NCBI GenBank assembly: GCA_021775385.1
Contig: JAJFHW010000295.1
Span: 1-5,810, forward strand
Origin: Hyphomicrobiales bacterium
GTDB taxonomy: Bacteria; Pseudomonadota; Alphaproteobacteria; Rhizobiales; HXMU1428-3
DNA length: 5,810 nt
Direction: 5' to 3'
Positions 1-5,751 of the stretch are shown in pieces (the stretch's first letter is position 1; each line of letters opens with the position of its first letter). The notes below the pieces were generated by a model that had not been told where the DNA came from, searched no databases, and saw nothing but the letters and a program-made list of their open reading frames with translations. Position numbers and translations under genes: made by a program.

Positions 1-253
1 TTAAAAACGAATAACAATGCCGGTTTTGCGGAACTAACTTTAATTTTGGTTAAAGTTCATATCTCTTAAAATCATAGCCAACTGAGGCTTCAAATATAAT
101 TCTGGCAAACTATAGAAAAAAGAACATATCTTCAAACAATAAATTTTATGCATAGAAGCAGTAATCTTCTTTGAGGCTTTCTATGAAAATCTTAGCAAAA
201 AAGCCCTAAAATTACAAAAAATTGCATGAAATATTGTATGTAATGCCTTAACT
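1..253. other. AT-rich non-coding stretch downstream of trpA
   Basis: I see no credible gene in this stretch. The longest minus-strand reading frame from an ATG (153 down to 40, 37 codons) has no Shine-Dalgarno sequence and no recognisable motif. There is no AccD N-terminus, although accD commonly follows trpA in related alphaproteobacteria. No convincing intrinsic terminator for the trp genes is visible: the short stems at 154-158/166-170 (AGAAG/CTTCT) and 175-180/200-205 (GGCTTT/AAAGCC) have no U-tract on the minus strand. The trp transcript may therefore end by a Rho-dependent route or run past the window edge. Confidence 0.6.
36..57. repeat. Perfect 8 bp inverted repeat (AT-rich hairpin)
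   Basis: AACTTTAA at 36-43 and TTAAAGTT at 50-57 are exact reverse complements around the 6-base loop TTTTGG. It lies about 200 bp past the trpA stop. Neither strand has a U-tract after it and the stem has only one G-C pair, so I do not call it a terminator. It could be a weak 3'-end structure or chance in AT-rich DNA. Confidence 0.35.
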
Positions 254-1078
254 TTAAGTGCGAACACCTTGAGCTAACTCAGATATAAGTGTTTTTACAC
301 GACCAACAAGTCCCTCACGAGGGCTTCCATCCTCGTTTAAGTTCGCTTCAATTGTACGCACAATAGCAGAACCAACCACTGCACCAGCAGCACCAGCCGT
401 TATTTCACGCACCTGTACAGCAGATTTAACGCCAAATCCAACCGCAATCGGTAATTCTGTTTGCGCCTGTATCCGGGCAACATTTTTCAGCACATCAGAA
501 ATATCAGGCGCATTCACGCCAGTAATCCCTGTCACAGAGACATAATAGAGAAACCCGCTGGTATTTTGTAAAACCATCGGCAAACGCTCATCATCTGTTG
601 TCGGCGTTGCTAAGCGAATAAAGTTAAGACCTATATTCATTGCTGGAATACAAAGTTCTTCATCAGCTTCAGGTGGAACGTCAACCACAATCAAACCATC
701 AACACCTGCCTCTTTGGCGTCAGTAACAAATCTCTCAGCACCATAATGATAAATAGGGTTGAAATATCCCATTAAAACTAGAGGGGTATCAGGTTCTGTT
801 TTGCGAAATTCTCGCACCATCTCAAGCGTCTTGATCATATTCTGACCATTTGCCAAAGCCCGCTCGGAAGCGAGTTGAATGGCTGGACCATCAGCCATCG
901 GGTCAGAAAACGGCATGCCCAATTCAATGATATCCGCACCAGCACCGGGTAATGATTTTAAGATCTCTAATGAGACATCATATGTCGGGTCGCCAGCGGT
1001 GATAAAGGTTATAAGGGCACCTCGGTTCTCAGATTTTAATTTTTCAAACCGGGCATCAATTCGTGTTTTTATTGTCAT
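254..1078 (-). CDS. trpA: Tryptophan synthase alpha subunit
   Basis: TrpA cleaves indole-3-glycerol phosphate to indole and glyceraldehyde 3-phosphate in the cytoplasmic alpha2beta2 tryptophan synthase complex, and indole is channelled to TrpB. The 274-residue product has the TIM-barrel signature [15 protein letters not shown] at 51-65. It contains the two catalytic acids, Glu52 and Asp63, corresponding to E. coli Glu49 and Asp60. The phosphate-binding glycine motifs are GFGV at 214-217 and GSA at 236-238. Length is normal for the family. I chose the ATG at 1078. An in-frame GTG at 1093 would add five residues but has its purine-rich sequence directly against the start codon, whereas GGTGAG lies 10 nt before the ATG. 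The gene starts 18 nt after the trpB stop, which implies co-transcription and probable translational coupling. It looks intact. Confidence 0.97.
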   Translation of the reverse strand: MTIKTRIDARFEKLKSENRGALITFITAGDPTYDVSLEILKSLPGAGADIIELGMPFSDPMADGPAIQLASERALANGQNMIKTLEMVREFRKTEPDTPLVLMGYFNPIYHYGAERFVTDAKEAGVDGLIVVDVPPEADEELCIPAMNIGLNFIRLATPTTDDERLPMVLQNTSGFLYYVSVTGITGVNAPDISDVLKNVARIQAQTELPIAVGFGVKSAVQVREITAGAAGAVVGSAIVRTIEANLNEDGSPREGLVGRVKTLISELAQGVRT

Positions 1079-1096
1079 AATTCTTGGTCTCACCCT

Positions 1097-2320
1097 TTAA
1101 ATATCCATGCCCAAATGCTCTGCGACTGCAAACACATCCTTATCACCCCGGCCACAAAGGTTCATCACAAGCAAATGGTCCTCAGGTAAAGTAGGCGCTA
1201 GCTTCTTCACGAAGCCAAGAGCATGAGAAGGCTCAAGCGCTGGGATAATACCTTCAAATTTTGAGCACATCTGAAATGCATCCAAAGCTTCTTTGTCTGT
1301 GGCAGATACATAATTGACCCGGCCAATATCTTTCAACCAGGAATGCTCCGGCCCAATACCAGGATAATCAAGCCCAGCTGAAATAGAGTGGCCTTCTAAA
1401 ATTTGACCATCATCATCTTGCAATAAATAAGTACGGTTACCATGCAGAACACCAGGCTGGCCGCCATTTAGCGAAGCAGCATGATCAGGCCCATCAAGCC
1501 CGCGGCCAGCTGCTTCAACACCATAAATATCTATTTGTTTGTCATCAAGGAAGGGGTGGAAAAGACCAATTGCATTGGAGCCACCTCCAATGCAAGCCAC
1601 AAGACTATCCGGCAAACGACCTTCAGCTTCCATCATCTGTGTCCGAACTTCGCGGCCAATAACCGATTGAAAGTCACGTACTAACTGAGGGTAGGGATGC
1701 GGTCCAGCAGCTGTGCCGATGATGTAGAATGTATCATCAACATTTGTTACCCAATCACGCAGTGCTTCATTCATTGCATCTTTTAAAGTGCCACGGCCAG
1801 CGGTAACAGGGCGAATTTCTGCACCAAGCATTTTCATCCGGAATACATTCGGGCTCTGCCGCTCAACATCCATAGCGCCCATAAAGACCGTACAAGGGAG
1901 GTTAAAACGAGCTGCCACGGTGGCAACGGCAACGCCGTGCTGCCCGGCACCAGTTTCAGCAATAATGCGTGTCTTACCCATACGCTTCGCTAGCAAGATT
2001 TGCCCCAGGCAATTATTAATCTTGTGCGAGCCAGTGTGATTAAGTTCATCGCGCTTAAAGTAAATTTTCGCACCGCCCAAATGCTCAGTTAAACGCTCCG
2101 CATGATAGAGCACGCTAGGGCGTCCGGCATAATATTTAAGGAGATAATCAAGCTCTTTTTGAAACTCTGGGTCAGCCTTTGCTTCATCATAAAATTTTTC
2201 AAGTTCAAGAATAAGCGGCATCAGAGTCTCAGCCACGAAGCGACCACCAAAAAGTCCGAAGTGTCCCTTGTCATCAGGGCCGTTCATCAAACTGTTTGTT
2301 AAATTATCTACTTGTGTCAT
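1097..2320 (-). CDS. trpB: Tryptophan synthase beta subunit (TrpB1 type)
   Basis: TrpB is the PLP-dependent subunit that condenses indole with L-serine to give L-tryptophan. The 407-residue product is full length and has the classical order: N-terminal [20 protein letters not shown] (14-33), the PLP-binding lysine Lys100 in HTGSHKINN, the catalytic glutamate Glu122 in AETGAGQHG, the PLP-phosphate loop GGGSNA (245-250), and GRGDKD (390-395). One oddity is that the residue contacting the PLP pyridine nitrogen, Ser377 in enteric enzymes (motif NLSGRGDKD), is Cys389 here (NLCGRGDKD). The open frame continues upstream to 2458 inside trpF. The ATG at 2320 is preferred because it matches the family N-terminus and follows AAGAAGGA by 10 nt. 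It lies 43 nt after trpF and 18 nt before trpA in one operon. Confidence 0.97.
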   Translation of the reverse strand: MTQVDNLTNSLMNGPDDKGHFGLFGGRFVAETLMPLILELEKFYDEAKADPEFQKELDYLLKYYAGRPSVLYHAERLTEHLGGAKIYFKRDELNHTGSHKINNCLGQILLAKRMGKTRIIAETGAGQHGVAVATVAARFNLPCTVFMGAMDVERQSPNVFRMKMLGAEIRPVTAGRGTLKDAMNEALRDWVTNVDDTFYIIGTAAGPHPYPQLVRDFQSVIGREVRTQMMEAEGRLPDSLVACIGGGSNAIGLFHPFLDDKQIDIYGVEAAGRGLDGPDHAASLNGGQPGVLHGNRTYLLQDDDGQILEGHSISAGLDYPGIGPEHSWLKDIGRVNYVSATDKEALDAFQMCSKFEGIIPALEPSHALGFVKKLAPTLPEDHLLVMNLCGRGDKDVFAVAEHLGMDI

Positions 2321-2338
2321 AGGACTGAAATCCTTCTT
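2321..2338 (-). promoter_or_regulatory. trpB ribosome-binding site with possible masking hairpin
   Basis: On the minus strand AAGAAGGA (2338-2331) lies 10 nt before the trpB ATG. This fixes that start over the longer open frame reaching into trpF. Its AGGA (2334-2331) can pair with TCCT (2324-2321), which abuts the ATG, leaving a 6-base loop. The stem is only 4 bp, so masking would be weak. It could favour translation coupled to ribosomes finishing trpF. Confidence 0.55.
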
Positions 2339-2363
2339 AAATTTATTGTCTACGGGTATTCTT

Positions 2364-3020
2364 TTAGTTGCTACCCTGTTTACTTGCATGAATAAAGGCT
2401 TTGATAAGCGCTTCATCCTTAACTCCGGGCGACGTCTCAACACCAGATGAAACATCAATAATTGAGGCGCCTGTTAAATTAATTGCTTTTGAAATATTTT
2501 CCGCGGTTAACCCACCCGATAGCATAAAGTTCCGGTTCTCTTTTTGACCCTTTAAAGCAGTCCAGTCAAATGGAATTCCATTTCCTCCAGGCAAACAGGT
2601 AAGTTTAGGGTCAGCTTTCGCATCAAATAAAATAATTTCAGCTACTGGGTAATCATCAGCTAAAGTGGCATCATCGGCACTAGAAACACCAATAGCTTTA
2701 ATAAGAGGTATCTGGAAAAGTTCAGATATTTCCTGAGCTCTCTCAGCTGTCTCGGTACCATGTAATTGCAGATAGTCTGGTTGGACCTCTTTTATCAATG
2801 CCGCGAATTCATCATTTGAAGCATTTACAACCAGAGCAACAATTTTAGGCGGCACCTCATTTGAGGCCTGTCGTGCAAACTCAGCCAGTTCTTTAGCTTG
2901 AGAAATACTGACATTCCGAGGACTTTTTGGGAAAAACACGAGACCAATAAAATCAGCGCCGGCCTCTATGGCAGCGTTTAAAATATCTTTGTCTTTAATA
3001 CCACAAATCTTAACTTGCAA
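2364..3020 (-). CDS. trpF: N-(5'-phosphoribosyl)anthranilate isomerase
   Basis: TrpF converts N-(5'-phosphoribosyl)anthranilate to the 1-deoxyribulose isomer (CdRP), the step before indole-glycerol-phosphate synthase. The 218-residue TIM-barrel protein opens with VKICGIK, where Cys6 is the catalytic base. The catalytic acid is Asp133 in LFDAKA. It also shows LPGGNG (143-148), GGLTAENI (169-176) and the phosphate-binding DVSSGVE (189-195). The start is a TTG at 3020: the frame is open upstream to a stop at 3072-3074 but holds no ATG or GTG, and GAGGA sits 7 nt before the TTG. In this organism TrpF is a separate protein, not fused to TrpC. It follows lapA by 77 nt and precedes trpB by 43 nt. 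The TTG start may keep its translation low. Confidence 0.95.
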   Translation of the reverse strand: MQVKICGIKDKDILNAAIEAGADFIGLVFFPKSPRNVSISQAKELAEFARQASNEVPPKIVALVVNASNDEFAALIKEVQPDYLQLHGTETAERAQEISELFQIPLIKAIGVSSADDATLADDYPVAEIILFDAKADPKLTCLPGGNGIPFDWTALKGQKENRNFMLSGGLTAENISKAINLTGASIIDVSSGVETSPGVKDEALIKAFIHASKQGSN

Positions 3021-3032
3021 AGGAGTGTCCTC
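3021..3032 (-). promoter_or_regulatory. trpF ribosome-binding site with possible masking hairpin
   Basis: GAGGA (3032-3028, minus strand) lies 7 nt upstream of the TTG codon and decides the trpF start. AGGA (3031-3028) is followed after a 3-base loop by TCCT (3024-3021), which abuts the start codon. The ribosome-binding site could fold on itself just as at trpB. The stem is 4 bp with a tight loop, so this is only suggestive. Confidence 0.5.
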
Positions 3033-3070
3033 AAGCTGTGTATTGACTGCATTTGGTTGCTGAGTTTTGT

Positions 3071-3103
3071 ATTATAAATAAAAAAAGCTAGCTTCTTTTA
3101 TTT
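3071..3103 (-). terminator. U-rich hairpin over the lapA stop, followed by a TATAAT box
   Basis: In the minus-strand RNA, AAAUAAAAGAAG (3103-3092) pairs with CUUUUUUUAUUU (3087-3076) around the loop CUAG, giving 12 pairs with one G-U wobble. On the plus strand that wobble is an A-C mismatch, so the fold favours minus-strand RNA. It includes the lapA stop codon (3100-3098). The 3' arm is itself U-rich, resembling an intrinsic terminator, but only two pairs are G-C, so it may be a partial terminator, a processing site or a 3' stabiliser. A perfect TATAAT lies directly after it (3076-3071 on the minus strand), but I find no good -35 for it. Confidence 0.4.
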
Positions 3104-3436
3104 TGGAGCCGGTAGAGCTGATGGCGCATTTGTAGCTAACTCACGGCTCAACCGTTCTGCTTCTTTTCGCCATTCTTGCGCTTCGTGGCTGCGTAGTTTG
3201 GCAGCATTGCGCCACTTGCTTTGTCCCGTCCAGGCTGCAAATCCACCTATTAAAACACCTATTAAAAGCGCACCGAAGAGAAAGGCAAAAAAGGGAGCGT
3301 CTATCGCAAGAAGAGGTGTCTCAGGCGACAAAGGATCAAGAGCAAGACGAACCATATGACGGTTCGCCACAGCAATAGAAATTAAAATAATAGCCAATGG
3401 AATGAAAAAAAGCAGGTTTAAAAGTTTCTTGAGCAC
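3098..3436 (-). CDS. lapA: LapA-family (DUF1049) small inner-membrane protein
   Basis: This 112-residue protein matches the LapA/lipopolysaccharide-assembly protein A family by size, topology and gene neighbourhood. It has a hydrophobic segment at about 4-24, a loop with RLALDPLSPETP (30-41), a second membrane segment at about 46-70 rich in Gly, and a charged C-terminal helix at about 74-101 likely to form a coiled coil in the cytoplasm. In E. coli the homologue works with LapB in controlling lipopolysaccharide synthesis; that role here is inferred from family alone. The start is GTG at 3436, with GAGG 8 nt upstream; no better start exists. It usually sits directly after ihfB in relatives, but here 555 bp separate them, so it probably heads the lapA-trpFBA transcription unit. 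The gene symbol is a family-level assignment. Confidence 0.8.
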   Translation of the reverse strand: MLKKLLNLLFFIPLAIILISIAVANRHMVRLALDPLSPETPLLAIDAPFFAFLFGALLIGVLIGGFAAWTGQSKWRNAAKLRSHEAQEWRKEAERLSRELATNAPSALPAPK

Positions 3437-3477
3437 GAAAAAGACCTCAATTTTATAAAATCAAATATTAAGATATA

Positions 3478-3505
3478 TATCTAGCAAATTTAAAAGATAA
3501 AACAA
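3478..3505 (-). promoter_or_regulatory. Candidate sigma70-type promoter for lapA-trpFBA
   Basis: On the minus strand TTGTTT (3505-3500) and TAGATA (3483-3478) are separated by 16 bp and lie about 40 to 70 bp upstream of the lapA GTG. The -10 overlaps a perfect 12 bp palindrome, AGATATATATCT (3471-3482). The fit to consensus is moderate and the region is AT-rich, so chance matches are likely. Its main support is position: a promoter is expected after so long a gap from ihfB. Confidence 0.3.
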
Positions 3506-3507
3506 CC

Positions 3508-3533
3508 AGATCTGATTCAATTAAATCGGATTT
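3508..3533 (-). other. Hairpin upstream of lapA
   Basis: AGATCTGATT (3508-3517) and AATCGGATTT (3524-3533) form a 10 bp stem with two G-T positions around the loop CAATTA. On the minus strand the stem is followed by a T-rich run without a clean U-tract. If transcription came from farther upstream, this would lie in the lapA leader. It could be a weak terminator for read-through from ihfB, an operator, or chance. Confidence 0.3.
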
Positions 3534-3762
3534 CAATTTATAATTGTATACAGCCTCTAAGCACAATGTTCTTTTAGTAGAGAGTTCTTTTTTCTAAGCT
3601 GTACATTTGAAAGATAACAACCCAAAGGCATAATCACTTGACCCATGCGTAACGTAATTAGATGGTCATGGGTATTTAGGCAGTTAAAGCAGTCATTAGT
3701 TTCTTCAATACTAGATTTATGACTAGTCTCAAACCATTGATCTTTCTTTTGAAAGTTTGCTT

Positions 3763-3928
3763 ATGAACCATTTGTCAGTAAAATATTTTTCCAGACAAGT
3801 CATCTACCGGACAAGGTTTTCAAAATGTGCAGGTATTTTCCAAATCGTTCATATTAACAACCAACCGTGTGCCAGTCATCAATAGAGTATTTGAAATGAG
3901 CAGTATTAACTTGCGTCAAATGGTTCAT
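3763..3928. repeat. 12 bp inverted repeat enclosing a 142 bp segment
   Basis: ATGAACCATTTG at 3763-3774 and its exact reverse complement CAAATGGTTCAT at 3917-3928 bound a 166 bp unit. The match continues inward for one of two further bases. Outside the ends, AAAGTTTGCT (3752-3761) and AAAGTTGCT (3931-3939) form an imperfect direct repeat. This resembles a small non-autonomous element with terminal inverted repeats. No transposase is present and no exact target duplication is seen, so it remains a structural observation. Confidence 0.4.
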
Positions 3929-3974
3929 CAAAAGTTGCTGGATCAACAGCACTTTAAAATTTCAAAAACTTAGT

Positions 3975-3997
3975 AAAAAAGCAAAAAACTTTTAGCC
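3975..3997 (-). terminator. Weak terminator-like hairpin at the ihfB stop
   Basis: On the minus strand GC-T-AAAA (3996-3990) can pair with TTTT-GC (3986-3981) around a 3-base loop with one bulged T. Six T residues follow directly (3980-3975), with further T-rich sequence beyond. The TAA stop of ihfB (3994-3992) lies inside it. The stem is short and A-T rich, so termination would be partial at best. It fits the idea that sppA-ihfB and lapA-trpFBA are separate transcripts. Confidence 0.35.
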
Positions 3998-4297
3998 ATC
4001 ATATTCGGCATTTAATCTTTCACGTAGCTCTTTACCTGTCTTGAAAAAAGGAACAAATTTTTCTTCAACACTCACAGGCTTACCGGTGCGCGGGTTCCGC
4101 CCTTTTCTGGCCGGACGGTGTTTAACTGTAAAAGCGCCAAACCCTCTAAGTTCAACACGTCCACCATTTTCAAGTGCAGCAATGATTTCATCAAAAATGA
4201 CATTGACGATTTTATCAACGTCACGATGAAATAAATGTGGATTTGCAGCAGCAATTTTTTGAATAAGTTCAGACTTTATCATCAGGTGCCCCGTCAT
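3992..4297 (-). CDS. ihfB: Integration host factor beta subunit
   Basis: IHF beta pairs with IHF alpha to bend DNA sharply at specific sites in replication, recombination and transcription. The 101-residue product shows the IHF/HU fold: a helical N-terminus beginning [20 protein letters not shown], the signature at about 51-70 starting [19 protein letters not shown], and a beta-arm with the intercalating proline Pro69 in RNPRTG. The [11 protein letters not shown] stretch and the MIKSEL start are typical of IHF beta rather than HU or IHF alpha. Two starts are possible. ATG at 4297 has AAGGA 8 nt upstream and is used here. ATG at 4282 would give the canonical 96-residue protein and has GGGG 6 nt upstream. 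It follows sppA by 40 nt and probably shares its transcript. Confidence 0.95.
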   Translation of the reverse strand: MTGHLMIKSELIQKIAAANPHLFHRDVDKIVNVIFDEIIAALENGGRVELRGFGAFTVKHRPARKGRNPRTGKPVSVEEKFVPFFKTGKELRERLNAEYDG

Positions 4298-4337
4298 TAT
4301 TTTAATCCTTAAGTATTTTTACTTTAGCAAACTTTTA

Positions 4338-5300
4338 TCAGGGGTGCCATTTCGAAATTAATTTACCTGAATGCCGAGCGCTAATTAAACCGTTCTGTGA
4401 CATATTTTGTAAATAAGGCTTTAGATCAAAGCCTAGAAGGCCTGCAATATAAAGACTTGTACGCCCAAAAATTCCACCAGATTGATTTGTCTCTTGGTTC
4501 CAGTCTATGATTGGTAGGTAACTCGGAATTTTTTTGGCCTTAGAAAGCCAGTTCAAAGCCTGCTCTTCACTGCCAATTTCATCGATTAAGCCATATTTTA
4601 AAGCTTGCCGGCCAGAATAAATGCTGCCCTCCATAAATCCTGGTATTTGCGCGGGTTGGATTTTACGGCGCTTCACAACCAAATCAACAAACCATTTATG
4701 ACTTTCAGAAATCATATCTTGCGTTGAAGAACGACCAAATTCATCGAGAGGTTGAAAGGGAGAAGGCACCGCTTTGAGATTTCCGCTTTTCATTTCATTC
4801 ATTTTTACACCGAGCTTATCCATCATAGTCGAGACCTCAGCCCATTGCATTATCACACCAACAGAGCCTGTAATGCTGTTACTACGCGCAATGATATGCT
4901 CGGCAGCCACACCAGACATATAAGCAGCCGAAGTTGCCATGGTCCCAAATAACGCTACGACAGGACGATCTTTGGCAATACGGCTCAAATCTTCATAAAG
5001 AGCCTCACCACCTGTTGTGGTGCCACCTGGGCTATTAAATTTCACGATGAGAGCTTTAACTGATTTGTCTGCAGCCATTTTCTTAAGCATATCGGCTCGG
5101 GCTTTATCCTCAAGGATGACACCAGAAATTTCAATACGAGCGATCTGGTCTGCCATACCTAGATTAGCAGCAAAATTCTTATTAAGCGTAATAAGGCTAA
5201 AAAGCCCAAGAATTGCTACGGCAATGGCAATAAAACGCCAAGCCATTAGCTTCTTTTTTAGCTTCCGTCGATCTAGTATAAATTCAGGTTGTTCTGACAT
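4338..5300 (-). CDS. sppA: Signal peptide peptidase SppA, short (36K) type
   Basis: SppA is a membrane-anchored serine protease of the S49 family that degrades signal peptides left in the membrane after cleavage. The 320-residue product has a basic N-terminus (RRKLKKK, 11-17), one membrane anchor at about 22-38, and a periplasmic catalytic domain. It keeps the Ser/Lys dyad: Ser124 in MATSAAYMSG and Lys176 in SGNLKAVPSPF. Their separation of 52 residues matches the B. subtilis enzyme. FNSPGG (88-93) and SITGSVGVI (142-150) are further family motifs, and YSGRQALKYGLIDEIGS (228-244) is the conserved late motif. This is the single-domain form, about half the length of E. coli SppA. The ATG at 5300 has only a modest GAGAAAG about 10 nt upstream. 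ihfB follows 40 nt later, the arrangement usual in this class. Confidence 0.93.
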   Translation of the reverse strand: MSEQPEFILDRRKLKKKLMAWRFIAIAVAILGLFSLITLNKNFAANLGMADQIARIEISGVILEDKARADMLKKMAADKSVKALIVKFNSPGGTTTGGEALYEDLSRIAKDRPVVALFGTMATSAAYMSGVAAEHIIARSNSITGSVGVIMQWAEVSTMMDKLGVKMNEMKSGNLKAVPSPFQPLDEFGRSSTQDMISESHKWFVDLVVKRRKIQPAQIPGFMEGSIYSGRQALKYGLIDEIGSEEQALNWLSKAKKIPSYLPIIDWNQETNQSGGIFGRTSLYIAGLLGFDLKPYLQNMSQNGLISARHSGKLISKWHP

Positions 5301-5342
5301 GCACGCGTAACTTTCTCAATTAATTTAATGCATATGAATGTG

Positions 5343-5378
5343 TTGCCCATAATAAGGCAATTTTTCCTTTCGGCGCAA
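5343..5378 (-). promoter_or_regulatory. Candidate sppA promoter with inverted repeat over the -10
   Basis: On the minus strand TTGCGC (5378-5373) and TATTAT (5354-5349) are 18 bp apart and end about 50 bp before the sppA ATG. The -10 lies inside an inverted repeat, TTGCC (5343-5347) and GGCAA (5356-5360), a layout that suits an operator. On the plus strand the same repeat is followed by TTTTT, but no plus-strand gene precedes it, so a terminator role is less likely. The promoter call rests on a moderate consensus match and position. Confidence 0.35.
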
Positions 5379-5387
5379 CAACTACCT

Positions 5388-5428
5388 AATAATATTAGTA
5401 AAAAGTGACCTTAAAGTGAATAATATTA
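5388..5428. repeat. Paired direct repeats upstream of the sppA promoter
   Basis: AATAATATTA occurs at 5388-5397 and 5419-5428, 31 bp apart, and each copy contains the palindrome TAATATTA. Between and touching them AAAGTGA occurs twice (5402-5408 and 5413-5419), 11 bp apart. Spacings near one and three helical turns just upstream of a candidate -35 could mark a regulator's binding sites. AT-rich composition makes chance plausible. Confidence 0.35.
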
Positions 5429-5680
5429 CTCAAATAGGGAGACATAAAATGACTCATGAGAGAGAATAACAACTTTACAATCTACCATACTCGAAAATGC
5501 AGAACTCTGTACCTTTGTCACTTCAGTCGTTTTTTTGTAGTGTTAAGCACAAAATAGAATTTTTCCCAGAGCTCTAGTCAAAATCCATAAGTATAAGGCC
5601 TCCAATTCTTAGAATTACAACGTTATAGAGTTGCGCCATCGCCATCTACAAAAGAAGTTTTCACTGACTATCCGCCCCCC

Positions 5681-5735
5681 AAATAAAAAAACACCAGACC
5701 AATTATGCATAGGAGTGCAAATTTGATCTGGCGTT
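5681..5735 (-). terminator. Strong intrinsic terminator of an off-window upstream gene
   Basis: In minus-strand RNA, 5735-5716 pairs with 5709-5690 around the loop CUCCUA: 18 of 20 positions pair, including two G-U wobbles, with two internal mismatches. The U-tract UUUUUUU (5691-5685), partly in the stem, then A and UUU (5683-5681), follows at once. Both wobbles would be A-C clashes on the plus strand, so the structure belongs to minus-strand RNA. It must end a transcript entering from beyond the right edge and separates that gene from the sppA promoter. Confidence 0.75.
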
Positions 5736-5751
5736 GTAGTAAAAACATAGG

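Larger units (their letters stand above)
3437..3991. other. AT-rich spacer between ihfB and lapA
   Basis: No credible gene fills this 555 bp. Minus-strand frames contain open runs of about 30 to 60 codons with no start plus Shine-Dalgarno combination. One run (roughly 3747 down to 3562) reads through a CFNCLNTHD stretch, but I cannot assign it to a family. Plus-strand frames are no better. The stretch holds a candidate lapA promoter, a leader hairpin, and a widely spaced 12 bp inverted repeat. It could be the remains of an inserted or decayed gene, because ihfB and lapA are usually close together in related genomes. Confidence 0.6.

Noticed and set aside
40..53. CtrA-like TTAA-N-TTAA pair
   Set aside because: The spacing is 6 rather than 7 bases, and the match is part of the local inverted repeat.
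108..130. 13-base match to 3587-3599 (GTTCTTTTTTCTA, opposite orientation) as a dispersed repeat
   Set aside because: The shared run is T-rich and the flanks do not match, so it is expected by chance in AT-rich spacers.
40..153. 37-codon minus-strand reading frame downstream of trpA
   Set aside because: No Shine-Dalgarno, AT-driven composition and no recognisable motif.
1079..1093. GTG start giving TrpA five extra residues
   Set aside because: Its purine-rich sequence abuts the start codon, and the ATG at 1078 fits both spacing and family N-terminus.
2321..2458. 46-residue N-terminal extension of TrpB into trpF
   Set aside because: It overlaps the C-terminal coding region of trpF, does not resemble TrpB, and the ATG at 2320 has a proper ribosome-binding site and the family N-terminus.
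3000..3052. Upstream reading frame from ATG at 3052 overlapping the trpF start, considered as a trp leader peptide
   Set aside because: It contains no Trp codons, lacks a ribosome-binding site, and no alternative stem pair typical of attenuation is visible.
3562..3747. Open minus-strand frame containing CFNCLNTHD, considered as a SnoaL-like or zinc-binding remnant
   Set aside because: It has no start with a ribosome-binding site, is bounded by stops, and the resemblance is limited to a few residues.
4752..5310. Plus-strand open frames antisense to sppA
   Set aside because: They are shadows of a well-supported gene, without plausible starts or recognisable products.
5449..5469. Plus-strand mini reading frame MTHERE after AGGGAG
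   Set aside because: Six codons with no following gene and no leader-peptide hallmark; likely chance.
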